Source of the DNA: Deroplatys truncata
Taxonomy: Eukaryota; Arthropoda; Insecta; Mantodea; Mantidae
Reading direction: 5' to 3'
DNA length: 64,000 nucleotides
NCBI GenBank assembly: GCA_030765065.1
Contig: CM060975.1
Span: 261,897,816 to 261,961,815, forward strand
Part shown: positions 22,692 to 34,575 of the stretch, piece after piece
Layout of the letters: every line of letters starts with the position of its first letter
Numbering within the stretch: the first letter of the stretch is position 1
The notes under the pieces: model-generated
What the model saw: only the letters and a program-made list of their open reading frames with translations
What the model was told of the DNA's origin: nothing
Databases searched by the model: none
Position numbers and translations under genes: made by a program

Positions 22692-23470
22692 TGTCCTCCG
22701 GCTAGCTATTATTACTCAGTCGAGCAAATCTCTTGAACAGGGTGTGTAAACGGAAAGGAGTTGTTACTAAAAGATAACACTGAAAAAAGAATTTGTTTTT
22801 ACACTTTTATTGCCGTCACACTTTATTAATTTCACATAATTACTCTTGATACACGCCTGACTGAAACTGTTATATTTTCGAATGGAACTACAATCACTTA
22901 TTTGCTGCGCACTATTAATTCGCGTATTTCACATTTTGTAACTAACTTTACAACGCGAGAGATTCTGTAGAATTGCGTAATGTGTACTTCGTGAATGCGT
23001 CCATAGATCTACCTGACGTGTAACTCGCGAGAGAGATTTCTTAAAGCTGCGCGACGTTTGCCTTGTGAATGATTCTGTAGAACTGCGCGATACCTGTCTT
23101 TGGCTCTAGAATTTATACTCCCTCACCCCGATATGCCTAAACATAACAGAGCTGCTATTGGTTAATAAAGCGCGCCAACATTAGCGTCTATTTTTTTTAT
23201 CCAATCAAAATTACGAACACATATGCTCTAGGGAAGATATTCCCTCCATTTCTAAAGAAAGGCACGCTACTCTGACGTGATTTGCTTGTCTCTTCTAATA
23301 AACAACTCACCCCCTCGCTCATTGTTACCCACTCCTATTGTCAGTTTCAGTGAAGCCGTGTAAACTTATTTCCTAACAATGCTTATAGTTAACAAACACC
23401 TCAAATCATTGTCATACAATAATGCTAATTTACGCTACAATCACTCTGGCATTTACAGTGTTGTGATATA
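22692..23470 (-). mobile_element. LTR (family L1), solo or detached
   Basis: Homologous over about 780 bp to 51112-51926. In the minus-strand sense it carries a TATA box (GAGTATAAATTC, near 23110-23121), a downstream leader and an AATAAAA polyadenylation signal near 22810. It ends in CTAGCCGGAGGACA. This U3-R-U5 order is what an LTR shows. No pol ORF is adjacent, so it is a solo LTR or a remnant. I could not see a target duplication. Confidence 0.7.
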
Positions 23471-24623
23471 AAATACTGCCTCAGACTTTGCTTGATATGT
23501 TAAGAATTCAACATTTTGCTTCAAAAGCCTGAGTTCTCCCAGCCTTTCGAGGCAATATTACTCTTGGACTACAGGGCTAACTGACCACATTCTCAAGTAA
23601 TGATGACTTTGTCATTCATGGAATAGAGCCTATTCAGTATAATTAGGCCCACCGGAGAGCACTGTCAATTATAGCCACAATAGTTGCTTCTATTGCTTTA
23701 TAGATCGCGATGCTCAAACTCTAGGTTGGCAGTCCCGATATTGTTGTTCTTTCTACCAGGACAGCGAAGGCATAAGAGGCTTTGGAATGTAACATTGCTT
23801 TATATCTATGGTGTATTTTCATTAAACGTAAATGTTTTGACTACCAGAGACATGTTGAATCTATACGTAATAGAGGATGTATGTGGTTATTAAACTCTTA
23901 CCAACTGGAAGCGTTTAATAGTCATTTTAGACTAAGAAAGACACAACTGCGTGATGTTAATATTTATGCCGAGTACTTAAGTGAAAAAGTAAATTAAAAA
24001 ATATATATCTATGCATATCAGAATCTTCATGAATATTAAATTAAGACACTTTTGGTTATTAGTAACCGCACCAATATTTTATTACAACAATGAGTTATGC
24101 TCAGCAGTTAAATTTAACCTTCTATCATTTGTAGCATCGTTTACTCCTACTATTGTTGTCCTTTCACTCAATCGTTGTAAACCTATTGCTTTCTAGGTAT
24201 TATAAATACAACCGATCGTAAATAATAAATCCCTCAAGGGCTGCAGTGCCACAAATTTAATTTTTAAACGATTAATGCTTGTGGGATTGATGTTTCTTGA
24301 TTTACAGCGTTTCAGGAATGAATCGCTCTCCGTGTTTGATCACCTGTATACAGTTAATCCTAATTAAAGGACGAATAATCTCGGATTGCCATATGTGGGA
24401 CTGCAACTAGCTGTAATTTAAAAGGTAAATTATGTTATAGACCCGTTAATTAACAATAAAATTATGATGATTCTCTCGCAAGAAATAACGTCGATACCAT
24501 CGATTACCTCTACCGTTAGGAGCTCGTATTTGTTGTGATGGCATTGATGATGAGACGAGTTCAATTTTGTCCCTCTAGCGGCGGAAGTTCGTATTTAAAG
24601 AAAAAAAGCAATGAATAACATTT
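23471..24623. other. Stretch without recognisable gene
   Basis: ORFs at 23684-23893, 23782-23997 and 24011-24196 overlap or abut in different frames, are AT-rich and match no family known to me. The 10-bp AATAACATTT at 24614-24623 is the left target duplication of the next SINE. Confidence 0.4.
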
Positions 24624-24870
24624 AAGTTTAACGTCCTTTAACCTGGTTGGTCATACTGGGCGATGAATTAAATGGGTGAAATGTTGCTCAAATGAGGCCG
24701 GGGTCCATAGAGCTTGAATTTACCCTAAATTTACCTTCTCAGGACAAGGGAAAACAGCGGAATAAAACGGAGTAACTCGCTGTAACCGAGATTCGAACTT
24801 GGGACCTCCTGAATACAATGCAGACACGCTACCCCCACACCAAAGAAGCGGGAGAGGGGAGTCTGGTTGT
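24624..24870 (-). mobile_element. tRNA-derived SINE with target duplication
   Basis: The minus-strand head at about 24845-24785 has an A-box TGGTGTGGGGGTAGCG and a B-box AGTTCGAATC, with the anticodon-arm region between. The body runs leftward for about 160 bp. A 10-bp direct repeat AATAACATTT flanks it at 24614-24623 and 24871-24880, confirming insertion by retrotransposition. Confidence 0.85.
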
Positions 24871-25014
24871 AATAACATTTTGAATACATCCGGATCGCTG
24901 TGGTTTGCTTTCTTTTCAGCTGTATGGTAGAGTGCGCTACGATTTCAAGATACCAAACATAGACGTCATTCTTACTCTATCGACATGACAGAAATCGCGA
25001 ATTGCATTCAGATG

Positions 25015-25395
25015 GTTTTCTCTACTCATTCTTGTATAAATATTCTTACAAAAACTTATTCTTCTGTCCACTTCTAGTTAATCGAGATAAACATTCATTA
25101 CACATTTCATTGTAAGTGTAAAAGAAAGCCTACAGCAGGCTAAAGCGATAGTCAGATTTTTAAAAGGCTGATCGTATTATGATGGCTTTGAAATTCCATT
25201 TTGTTTGCACGAGAAAAAATGAATAGTGACTTACCACTCTTCTAAAAGACATTAAAATACTCAAACCAACAACAAAGAATATCTCGGAAATGGTAAATGA
25301 CACAAACATTTTTATTTGACATAGATTCTATACTTTAACAGCTCTACATTTTTGTAGCGTTTACCAGTTATATAAAAGTCATGCAAGACGTTGAA
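25015..25395 (-). repeat. Family R, decayed 3' two-fifths
   Basis: Minus-strand copy beginning TCTCTACTCATTCTTGT and including TTAATCGAGATAAACATT, AAAGCGATAGTCA, ATATCTCGGAAATGGT and GTTTACCAGTTAT, in family order. Rather divergent. It ends near the SINE at 25450. Confidence 0.7.
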
Positions 25396-25449
25396 ATGGG
25401 AAACAGACGCATTAAGTGTGATTGTATTATTATAACACCTTGAAATATC

Positions 25450-25738
25450 TTAGTCGTCCTCCGTGTTGTAGTGGTTAGTTCCCGAGGTCGCGGGTTCAAA
25501 CCCTGCGGAGGACGATGTATTTTTTCGGGCGTAAAAATCCTTAGCATGGGTTCCTTCGGAAGGGAAGTAAAGCCGGTGGTCCCGTGTCGTAGATTTACGG
25601 CACGTAAAAAAACCTCTAGCCTGATAAAGAGGCCTCTGAGAAAAATTGCCGATCTTTCACGCCCAATATAGAATGGGACGCTAAAGACCACAGCAGTTAA
25701 AGAGCGTCCCTAAATAAAACTCAATTTAATTTTAATTG
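25450..25738 (+). mobile_element. SINE with anticodon-less tRNA-like head
   Basis: The head at 25456-25513 folds as a tRNA lacking the anticodon arm. A perfect 7-bp acceptor stem (GTCCTCC at 25456 with GGAGGAC at 25507-25513), an A-box region GTTGTAGTGGTTAG and an intact T-arm (GCGGG, loop TTCAAAC, CCTGC) are present in 58 nt. A body of about 220 bp follows, ending in AATAAAACTCAATTTAATTT. A 10-bp target duplication TTGAAATATC is at 25440-25449 and 25739-25748, so this is a clean SINE insertion. Its Pol III promoter boxes are both present. Confidence 0.9.
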
Positions 25739-25748
25739 TTGAAATATC

Positions 25749-26302
25749 GTTTCGAGGCATCCTTCCAGTACGCCTGCAATTTTACGTCACAAATTATGGA
25801 AATATAAATATTAATAATTACCATGCAAGTACTGTAAATGCTCCTTATGGGTTTTAAGGCTACAGTGTAACTTTAATCCCGATATCGAGATAGTTTGAAT
25901 GATTATACGGAATATTCTAGTTAAAAGAAGCATAGAATGTGGGTTAAAGATTCCAGCTTGAACGAACGTTGCCTGAGTGAGTAATTAAAAACTTGTTAGG
26001 CGAAGCGAGATTAAATGTAAAGCTAATTAAAAGTAATCTATATTCCGCTAAACTGAAATGTGGTAAGCTACCAAATGATCTCCTGTTTCACAGTATTGAA
26101 TTTGCGCATCAGACATCGCCCTAATTAATGGCAATTTTTAATTTTGTACCCAGCGCGATATTTACAGCTGCTTGATTCCAACGGCGTGGTCGTTATAGCT
26201 GATACGCGTTTGGTGTTCAAGTGTACCACTATAATGAATTAGTAATCCATTCTTGCATTAATAATAACTCTAATAATTTAATAATGTGTCACATACTCGC
26301 AA
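25749..26302. other. AT-rich stretch, no gene seen
   Basis: No ORF or repeat end recognised. Confidence 0.4.
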
Positions 26303-26720
26303 ATTTTTACATTCTCTACTACGTAGTTACAGCAAGTAGATAAAGTATCGTATTCTATCTAAACATTCGATGAGGATATTTCGTGGGAAATGTGTTTTGA
26401 GACCACCGAAACAAACAAAAAAGCAATTTTAGAAAAAGGTTCGTTTGTACGTATGCATGTGGACAGCATCAAAAACGAGAGGTCTGTTAAATACGAAAAT
26501 TAGTATGGTTGCGACGAAGATTCTGAAGAAAATCGTCCCATCCTAAACTATCCCTTACATTGAAAAGTTTTCGTTAGATTTTATTTTCTTAACATGGCGC
26601 TAACGAATTTGATTAAAGTATCATATATATTTAAGCTATTTTCATAATAAAATAAAAAGTATATTTTAAATTTTCTAAAAACAGCATGTAAACTCCTCTT
26701 TATTCTGAATGATGTTTGTA
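26303..26720 (+). repeat. Family R, left part of a split copy
   Basis: Starts TTTTTACATTCTCTACTACG and proceeds through the family landmarks to TCTTTATTCTGAATGATGTTTG at 26719. There a mariner element splits it at TA. The copy resumes after the SINE at 28458. Confidence 0.88.
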
Positions 26721-27871
26721 CCAGGGCGGATAGAAAAGTAACGCACAATAACTTTTTTTTTACAATAACTTTTAGTAGTTAAAACAACAAAATATCACAA
26801 ATGAACTTACACCTTTTACCTACTTTTCGACATAGTCGCCAAGTTTCGCAACTCACTTTTCCCATCGTGATACCAGTTTCAATATGCCCTGTTCGTAGAA
26901 TGTTTCTTTGGAGTATAGCCATCTGTGGACTGCTGATTTAACTTCCACATCTGTCGCAAAGCGTTGGACGGCCAGGAATTTCTTCATGGGATCAAACAGA
27001 TGAGAGTCCGATGGTGCAAGTTCCGGACTGTATGGTGGATGCTGTAGCACCCCCCCAACCAAATTTGGTGATTTTCTGACGAACAGCAGCAGCATCATGT
27101 GGGCAAGATTGTCATGAAGAATTTTGACATATTATCATTCATGTTGTGGCGTTTGTCACGAAGGGCACGACGCAACTTCACCAAAGTTTTCATTTAGGCT
27201 GCAGCATTCACAATGGTCGCGTGTTCAGCAAAGTCCACCAATATAACACCATGCATATCCCAGAACACCGTCACAAGCACTTTTTCTCAGCAGATTGAGT
27301 CACCTTGAATTTTTTCTTCACTGGGGAACCAGCATGTTTCCACTCCATACTTGCCTGCTTGGTTTCGGGCGTGTAGTGGTATGCCCACGACTCATCACCA
27401 GTGACGATTCCTTTCAGGAACAATATCGTACATGTTGAGCTGTTGCGATAAGGTTCGCAGTTGCCGCCTCAAGCCTCTGACATTCTGCGGGGTTGCAGTT
27501 GTTGCCGGCCTCCCGGAGCGTGGCGAATCACTAAGGTTCACACGGCCCTCTAGGAAAAATTTACACCACCTGGAGACATTGCTACGGTCCATACAATCAT
27601 CTCCATACACACCATGCATTTCCCTGTGAATATCATTCGGTTTATGCCCTTTGGCCCACAAATATTGAACCACATCTCTCTGCTCTTAACACGTGGACGA
27701 CAGTAACATGCGCGCCAACGTTGTTACGTAGTTCACGCTTCTCTTGCTAGAGCTTCACAAGAAACAAAAATACCCTCTGTAGTGAAAACTTCAAACTATA
27801 TCTGTGTGAAATTGCCACATTCTAGCTCCAATACCAAGGTAGAAAAAAAATTACTTTTCGACCCACCCTAG
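26721..27871 (-). mobile_element. mariner-type DNA transposon, defective
   Basis: The terminal inverted repeats are CCAGGGCGGATAGAAAAGTA at 26721 and, on the minus strand from 27871, CTAGGGTGGGTCGAAAAGTA. Both lie next to TA (26719-26720 and 27872-27873). The length of 1151 bp is close to the size of a full mariner. A broken minus-strand transposase fills most of it. It is inserted at a TA inside a family R copy. Confidence 0.93.
26800..27690 (-). pseudogene. mariner transposase, broken
   Basis: Minus-strand remnants of a mariner/SETMAR-type transposase. 27673-27395 encodes the N-terminal region with VVQYLWAKGHKPNDIHREM, SRWCKFFLEGR and DSPRSGRP (helix-turn-helix and linker). The middle, with FWDMHGVILVDF and a TIVNAAA-like segment, is spread over frames between about 27370 and 27130. 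27098-26853 contains HPPYSPELAPSD, the region of the third catalytic aspartate, followed by a family-typical tail. Frameshifts and stops make it inactive. Confidence 0.9.
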
Positions 27872-27886
27872 TATAATTGGTAAACC

Positions 27887-28457
27887 AGTGAAGTGGCGCC
27901 GCGGTAATGTGTGCAACTCGCATTCAAGAGGTCCAGGGTTCAATTACTGGTGACCGCCCTCTCTGGCCATGTTTTTTTCACAGTTTTTTCTTCGTCGACA
28001 AGGCGAATACTGGATTGGTGTTATCTACCACGGATCTCCTTTCTCCCTCATTTCATCTTCCTCTTTCATGCTACATGTTGACCTCGGTGTTATGTGTTAG
28101 TCGTCGGCGGACTGATGGCGGGGATGCTTGCGCTTTGGAACTCCTCCTCGGCCTGTCAGATGGCACCCATTTGAGCCTCCACATCTGGGTAGAGCATTCC
28201 CAGGTCTTCGCTGGAGCGGAGCCCGTGAGCCTCCCTTCCATGGCTTGGAAGGTTCGCCGCAGAGCGCTCACCAGCCGGGTGGTTAAGCTTCTAAAGATTA
28301 GGTAACTCTGCGCGTCTGTCGCCTGCGTCGGTCGGTCCTGCGGCCCATAAGTCTCCTGGCGGTTCCTTCATCTCATCTGTTCCTCCCGGGAGTGCATGCA
28401 CAAAATATCCCTGTGTGGGTCGAGGTGCTGGGTGTCCCGTCTGTCCACTAATCCTAA
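27887..28457 (+). mobile_element. tRNA-derived SINE with target duplication
   Basis: The head begins with an A-box-like GTGGCGCCGCGGTAATG at about 27893 and a B-box GGGTTCAATTAC at 27937. A GC-rich body of about 500 bp follows. A 13-bp direct repeat with one mismatch, TAATTGGTAAACC (27874-27886) and TAATTGGTAAATC (28458-28470), flanks it. It was inserted into family R sequence directly beside the mariner. The 132-codon ORF inside (27907-28305) has no protein signature and reflects GC content. Confidence 0.85.
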
Positions 28458-28833
28458 TAATTGGTAAATCGCTAGAGTTAGCAAAATGTTACTACACACA
28501 AATTGCAGATAACGTTAAAACACACCATTTATGTCAAATGTTTTATCGCGTTAATCGTTTTCGAGATATTTGTTATTGGTTTGAATTTTTATTTCTTTTT
28601 CGTGTTTATGCAACGAGAACAGAATTTCGAAGCCATCACACTGCTACCGGCTTAGAAAATATTTGACTATCGCTTTAGCTTGCTGTATCTTTCTTATGCC
28701 AACAACGAAATGCGTAAATTAGTAATGAAGGCTTATCTGTATTAACAAGGAGTGGATAGAAGAATATGATTTTGAAAGAATAGTTCGTAGAAGCATGATT
28801 AGGAAAAGTCATGGGAGCAGAACACATCAGATG
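28458..28833 (+). repeat. Family R, right part of a split copy
   Basis: Resumes the copy broken at 26720 with TAATTGGTAAATCGCTAGAG, then AACGTTAAAACACACCATTT and CGTTTTCGAGATATTTGTTA, and ends with GTCATGGGAGCAGAACACAT and CAGAT. With the left part this makes a copy of about 0.8 kb. Confidence 0.88.
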
Positions 28834-29373
28834 TTTATTTAAAGAATGGCTTATCAGTCCACTGCAAACTGGAACAATGAATCGTCATTCATGGGCTCAT
28901 GAACGATTTATCACAGTACAGCCATTGGAGCATTAGGTGATTTTCACTCAAAGTATGTAGTTAATCACAAAGGAACACGAACACTGTACCAGAAATTTCC
29001 GGCACCTTTGAAAGCCCCATGGCAAAGTACCAATCTGGCATGCTATGATAATGTGTAATGTTGGAAAATCAAAATTGGCCATAACCGTTATCAGCAATTG
29101 GATAATTGCTGAAGCTATTCGGGATGCATTAGATTGCATAACACATGAATCACAATCTACTCATTCATTGTCCCGGGTTACATCACACTCATTGGCTAGT
29201 GTTTTAAATAGTTAATATTACTTGCAGAAAAACGGTGTAATGTAAAGACAGTTAGAAGAATTTTTGTAGTCTTTCAGGCGCCCCAAAGGTGTCATTCTGA
29301 AAACCTCTCTTACTTTATAATCAAAATATCCTCGCAGGATCTGTTCCAAATTAGTAAACAAGGATATATTGTA
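28834..29373. other. Stretch without recognisable gene
   Basis: No ORF with a recognisable family and no clear repeat ends. Confidence 0.4.
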
Positions 29374-29960
29374 CAGGGTGGACCATTTAAGTTGAGACTG
29401 TACAATATCTCCAAAACTAAGCGTTGTGGAAAGAAAAGTCTTCAATAAAAAGTTGATTGGTATTATGGGGAAAGTAAATGACATTAGTCGTGATTTGTTT
29501 GGAGACATTGAGTCAAATTTAATTTTTTAAATGGCAACTTACATTTTGATTTTGTTTTCTCATTAGAAAATGGTTTGAAACATCTGTTTATTTTGTGATG
29601 AGGAATAAGGAAATAAAATGAAAAAAAATTAGTTCCCAATTACGAAACGTAACTAGATCCCCAAATGGCCATCCAGGGGTTGTCCAACCATTCATTGTGC
29701 TCTTTGTACACGGCTATTCAGAATTTTCGTTATTTACGTTGGTGTAAGAACAATTGCAAAGTGCTTTATACAAATGTTTTTTAGGTTTTTATGAGGAGTG
29801 AGGAAACGATATATAAACGTAGGTTCCCATTTAAAAAAAATAAACTGACACTAAAATGAACATAACAACGTCCTCCAAATAAAACACAACTACTAGCATT
29901 TACTTTCCCCCATAAAATTAAGCAGTAAGTAAGACATTTTTAAAGAGTATATTTCCTTTT
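29374..29960. mobile_element. Probable MITE or defective transposon with inverted arms
   Basis: The left end CAGGGTGGACCATTTAAG follows TA at 29372-29373, a start typical of Tc1/mariner-like insect elements. The arms pair imperfectly: GGGGAAAGTAAATG at 29467-29480 is the exact reverse complement of CATTTACTTTCCCC at 29897-29910. Similarity extends on both sides, including TTTTTTAAATGG against CCCATTTAAAAAA. The right terminus could not be fixed, so the end coordinate is approximate. No transposase was found. Confidence 0.6.
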
Positions 29961-31024
29961 TTTAACGTTTATATTTTACGTTTTACAATGTTGAAGCTTT
30001 ATTTCGTGTTTTGTTAGAATATAAAGTATAGATTTTGTTGCCTAGTAATTACGAACTACAGCATCACTGATTATTATAGTACACAAAATATTTTAGTAAC
30101 CTTTGTGTAAGAAAGTTGTTTTATTTGCTTTGTAATTATGGTATAAGTAACTTTGTTTGTGGGGCATGGTAAATAATTGCACAAATGAGAGAAATGCAAC
30201 CACTTGAAATCAGTGAACCCATTTTTTTTAATTAACAACTGAGAAGATTGTTTTTCTCGATCGTCGCACACTCTGTTTTTTTAAAGAGGTTAACTTGGAG
30301 CCGGAATTCACGTCTTCAACAGTTTCACCTCTATTTCGTTGTATATATTAAGTGTTCTTGTATTATGTGGAAACGGTAGTAACCCTTATGTTATTAAATA
30401 ACTACTGGACCAAAGTGAAGGTAAAAAAGAATTTCCGGACCTGGAAGACTATCGAGGGAGGTTAAAGAAGTTAAACGTTCCGCCGTAGTTTCCATCCTTT
30501 TGCGTGAATATGAGAGGATTTAGCATCCGTAATTAGGAATAGCCGGAGCCGTACAAAGTTAAAATTGTAAGCGGTAAAAGGGAATATTTTACTAACAACG
30601 ATCTTTTATATCGTTGTACAATAACTTTTATAAAGAACGGGGATTGAGGAAAAAATTAATTCGTCATTAGAGTTTAAAAAAGTTACCCGTGTACTTTTTC
30701 ATAAAATACAACAAAAGCAACATACCGTTTTACACAACACCGATAATTTCGAAAATGGTTAATGCTACTAATGAGCATAAACTGCACATTTTACATCCTT
30801 CACCTGCTATTTGGAGCCAACATTCGTATTTTAAATAAAATCGTTAGAGCCATTTCGGAGAAAATAAAAAGAACTGCCCAGGATTTTTTGGGATTAGGGA
30901 TAGATGTACAAACTTCGCCCGTTATCCTTTAAATGTTCTACTTAAATAAGGTTTGGTGTTAAAGAGATAAGTTACGTTATTGGCGCGCAAAAACATGCTT
31001 ATTTTTAACCTTTCTACCGTTCAT
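29961..31024. other. AT-rich stretch, no gene seen
   Basis: Short ORFs only. No element boundary identified. Confidence 0.4.
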
Positions 31025-31490
31025 CTAAGGTAGAGAATGTTCTGCATATTATCCCAAACTTCGCAGAAAATAAATGTTTTGAAATATTATGGACAAAAAC
31101 ATCCAAAGTTACCAAAATAGTTTTTATGTGAGAGAGAGAGAGCGAGAGCGAGTTGATGCTCCTGTTGATGTCAAATTTCTTTTAAGGACTCAAATGGAAG
31201 ATTTTTACATCCAAAACAACTCTCTACATGGAAGAATTTTCATTATGTGTTTTTGTTGGTTTTCTAATAATTGCTAGTGCTTTTGATTAATATATTCAAT
31301 TTAATATCCCTGGTTGAAGATAAACAAAACTTATTAACAATGTGTACCTGTTCAATTTTAAATACAAGCTAGGCATAGGAAAAATCCAGAGCCTTCAAAA
31401 CGTAGATTTTATCATTCAAAAATACTGTGTGGTATTAACCATTTCCGAAATATTCGTAGTAGTTCATTTGAACTGTTTAATACACTTGAG
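31025..31490 (+). repeat. Family R, strongly decayed copy
   Basis: Plus-strand landmarks are still readable: ATGTTTTGAAATA, a short GA-rich tract at about 31132-31152 where other copies have GT/CA repeats, ACATGGAAGAATTTT, GCTAGTGCTTTTGATTAATA and ACCATTTCCGAAATATTC. Divergent enough that the boundaries are uncertain. Confidence 0.45.
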
Positions 31491-33327
31491 TGCCCCCTCC
31501 CATAAACATACAGCAACCTATTCTTTATTTATTCTTTTACAGCGCTTAAGATGGGGATTCAACGCTTGCATGAAACAAACTTTTCGACATTAGAGAAACG
31601 CAACAGTGCGTAATCTGATCGTAAAAAGAAGCACAATCCACAGTAAAGGTAATTTAATTGTGTATGTAATTAACAGTATGTCGACATATTACACTGCTTC
31701 ACTAGTCTTGAAGGTGGTGTGGATGGAAACGTTTTCGAGATGTAGTTCACCTCATCTTCAGCTAGAGAACAGTGCAACCATTGAGTTTCATTTTCCAAAA
31801 TAATTAAAAAGTTCTGTTTATTGCGGTTTTGACCATGTTTTAAAAGCTTTTTGTATTAAGACCAATATTGTACAATATACACCTAAAACATCCCTTTAGC
31901 GTTACTTTGATAATAAAATGTTAAGTAATTGTTAGAGATTCTGGTTTAATCTTTTTCTTAGTTTCATTAAGCACAGATTTTTATTTTAAAATGTGTTCAA
32001 AAGTTTAGTATTTCGCTTTTTTAACGTTCAGTGTATTTTCAAGGAGTTTTATTTTATCTTAGAATTAAGTGGTTATGTTTTGTTTCTTATGTACTCAAAT
32101 AAAGTATAATGTAATTTGGCTGAAACTTTAATCCCCTTTTTGTCTTATGTAAACATTTACAGGCTTTAAATATCATTTGGATGTCATTTTTATTTTTCAA
32201 GAACTCACTTTAATGACCTATACCAAATGTTCCACATGATGAAGTTTTAAAAATTATCTATCTGTTAATTATCCACAATATATGATCATAGTGTACAATT
32301 TTGTTGTATACGCTATGTGATAGCTTCGGTTTAAAATGAAATAACTTTTAAAGAATTCCGGCTTTAAAACTATATTTTTTCTAGCTCATTTTTTTCTTAA
32401 GAGTCATAACTCAAAAAACCTTCACAGCACACAAAGTTTATATGGTGAGGGTTTCCGTCACAAATGAAGCCAGTAGCAAAACCTCTGCGACGTCATGATC
32501 ACGTCAAAATCACGTACTTCTAGCCACTAAACAGCATTGTGTTTCAGAGTGTGTTTGTATGAACTTGCTGTTTAACAGCTAAGTTTGGTAATTTCGAGGT
32601 ATAAATCGAATCCATTGTGCAGAACCTTCGGGATCCGAACTCTGAAGGAGAATGCATGGACGAAGATTATAGTGCATTAAGCTTTAACAACAAATATAAT
32701 ATTTTGGGGTTACCGCCAAACCGCTGCTTGCTTGCTACTAATCTCCTTCCCCCTTATTGCAATTGTCTGCGTGGCAACTGTCATCCACCGCCTCTGTTTT
32801 TGACGTAAATTTTTGTTTTCATTGTTTGATCCTTTGACGTGGGTGAATTGTAAGTGAAAACTCCATCGTATGTATTTACAGCAATAGAAGAAAGCAAAAC
32901 CCATAACTTTAATTTTAACCTGAAAAGCATTTTAATTCCCGTTACCTTGTTGCTTATTAAGGTAAATATTCACAACATAAACGGCAAAACATAATTTTGA
33001 AGTTATAGCCTTTGATTTGTTTTTCCTTCCTTGTATTTTTGTGGACATGCAATCCTAAAGTTATTTTTCTTTAGATTATCACCAAATGTTAGTTCGGCGA
33101 ATGTGGATAAAATGGTTTTGTACGAAAATCAGTGCAAATAAATGATAAAGGTTAGAGAAAGTCGTGTGATCGTTACAAATTGCAAATTAACTATTGTTTT
33201 TCTCAATCAAAGATCCTCAAATTCCGTACTTCGGATGAAACTATGCTATCAAGAATCTAACTCGACTGCGATACTTTCTCAGTAACATATGAGGAATTAA
33301 GGACAATATGCCAGAACATTTCACACT
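31491..33327. other. Stretch without recognisable gene
   Basis: Several short ORFs without family resemblance. I see no transposon ends, RNA genes or convincing splice-site pairs. Confidence 0.4.
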
Positions 33328-34012
33328 TTTTACTTTCTCTACTACGTATAGTGAGTAAGGGAATTATTGCATTTCACCCAAAAATTAGATATCAAGATTT
33401 CACCATAATACAGTTTTGAGGTGCCCTGAATCCAAATAAAGCATTTCTAGAAACATATCAGTGTGTGTGTGTGTGTGTGTCTCACAACCGAAACTCAAAA
33501 CCGAAAAGTCGGATAAATACCAAACTTGGTATTTGAGTTTAGTATCTTCCAAGAATGCAACACGAAGATTTTAGAGAAAATTTCCTCACATCAGACTACC
33601 CTTTACATGAAACATTTGTCTAAAATTTTGATTTTCTCAGAAATGGTTCTAACGATTTTGATTAAAACATCCTAAGTTTAAGATATGTTTATGTAATATG
33701 AAATGCATATCTCGAGTTTTCTGGGAATTTCCTCAAAAGTTCTCTTCATTCTCAATGATTTTTGCATAACTGATAAACCGTAAGAAAGGGACAAAATGTT
33801 ACTATACAAAAATGTAAATTTCGTTAAAACACACAATTGATGTCATACTTTTTTGACGAGTGAACCGTTTCCAAAATATTCCTTGTTATTTTCTGTTAGT
33901 CTCTGCAAATGTTTATCTCGATTAACACGAAGTAGATGGAGAATAAGCGTTTGTAAAAATATTTTGTGCAAGAGTAGAGAAAGTCATGTGAGTGCAGCAC
34001 ATCAGATTTTTT
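33328..34012 (+). repeat. Family R with internal deletion
   Basis: The left end TTTACTTTCTCTACTACG and the right end AAGTCATGTGAGTGCAGCAC then ATCAGAT are both present. The (GT)n tract is at 33462-33480. About 150-200 bp before the 3' end are missing at about 33898, where TCTGTTAGT joins CTCTGCAAATGTTTATCTCG. Confidence 0.9.
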
Positions 34013-34015
34013 TAA

Positions 34016-34575
34016 AATTAAAACTCCTGGAAGAGCGTCTATATTGTATGTATCCTCAAGCAGGTATTTTGTTTTCACACTAGCCGCCTCTGTGTTAAGT
34101 TTGGTCATACATAGTACATTGCGTGCTATGAAAGCCCTTAAGTATCAGGTCTGTCTGCTGGGGCAGAAACCGCCGACATTATGTAGCGTTAGATGTTATG
34201 CGCAGCTTCAGGAAGTGTTGAATGTCGCCGGCAATAACCATAACTCCACGCTCTTCTTTTGTCTTCCGGAATCTGCTACAACGACCGTCGCCTGTTAGGT
34301 ATGGAACCCGCTCTCCCTCTGCGGACAGTAGTGTAGGACCTTCAGCTCGGTTGCATTTGTACTGCGGCAAGGAGGATTTATTTGTTACATAAAACAGGCC
34401 GTTAACTGTCTCCCTACACTCTCTTCCGTCTGTTCTTTATCTTATCAGGCTGCTAATTCATCTTTTTTTCCTTGTCTGCACTTAGTTTCTTATTTTCTCC
34501 TGCAGTTTTTAAAATTTATTAGAAGGGGAATTCTAAGTAAATAAAATTACCTCTGTTTAGGTGAGCATCGTAATT
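34016..34575. other. Stretch without recognisable gene
   Basis: Somewhat less AT-rich around 34140-34370. ORFs on both strands have no signature. Confidence 0.4.

Noticed and set aside
27907-28305. 132-codon ORF, among the longest in the window
   Set aside because: Lies entirely inside a GC-rich SINE with a target duplication, and an opposing ORF overlaps it. No protein motif.
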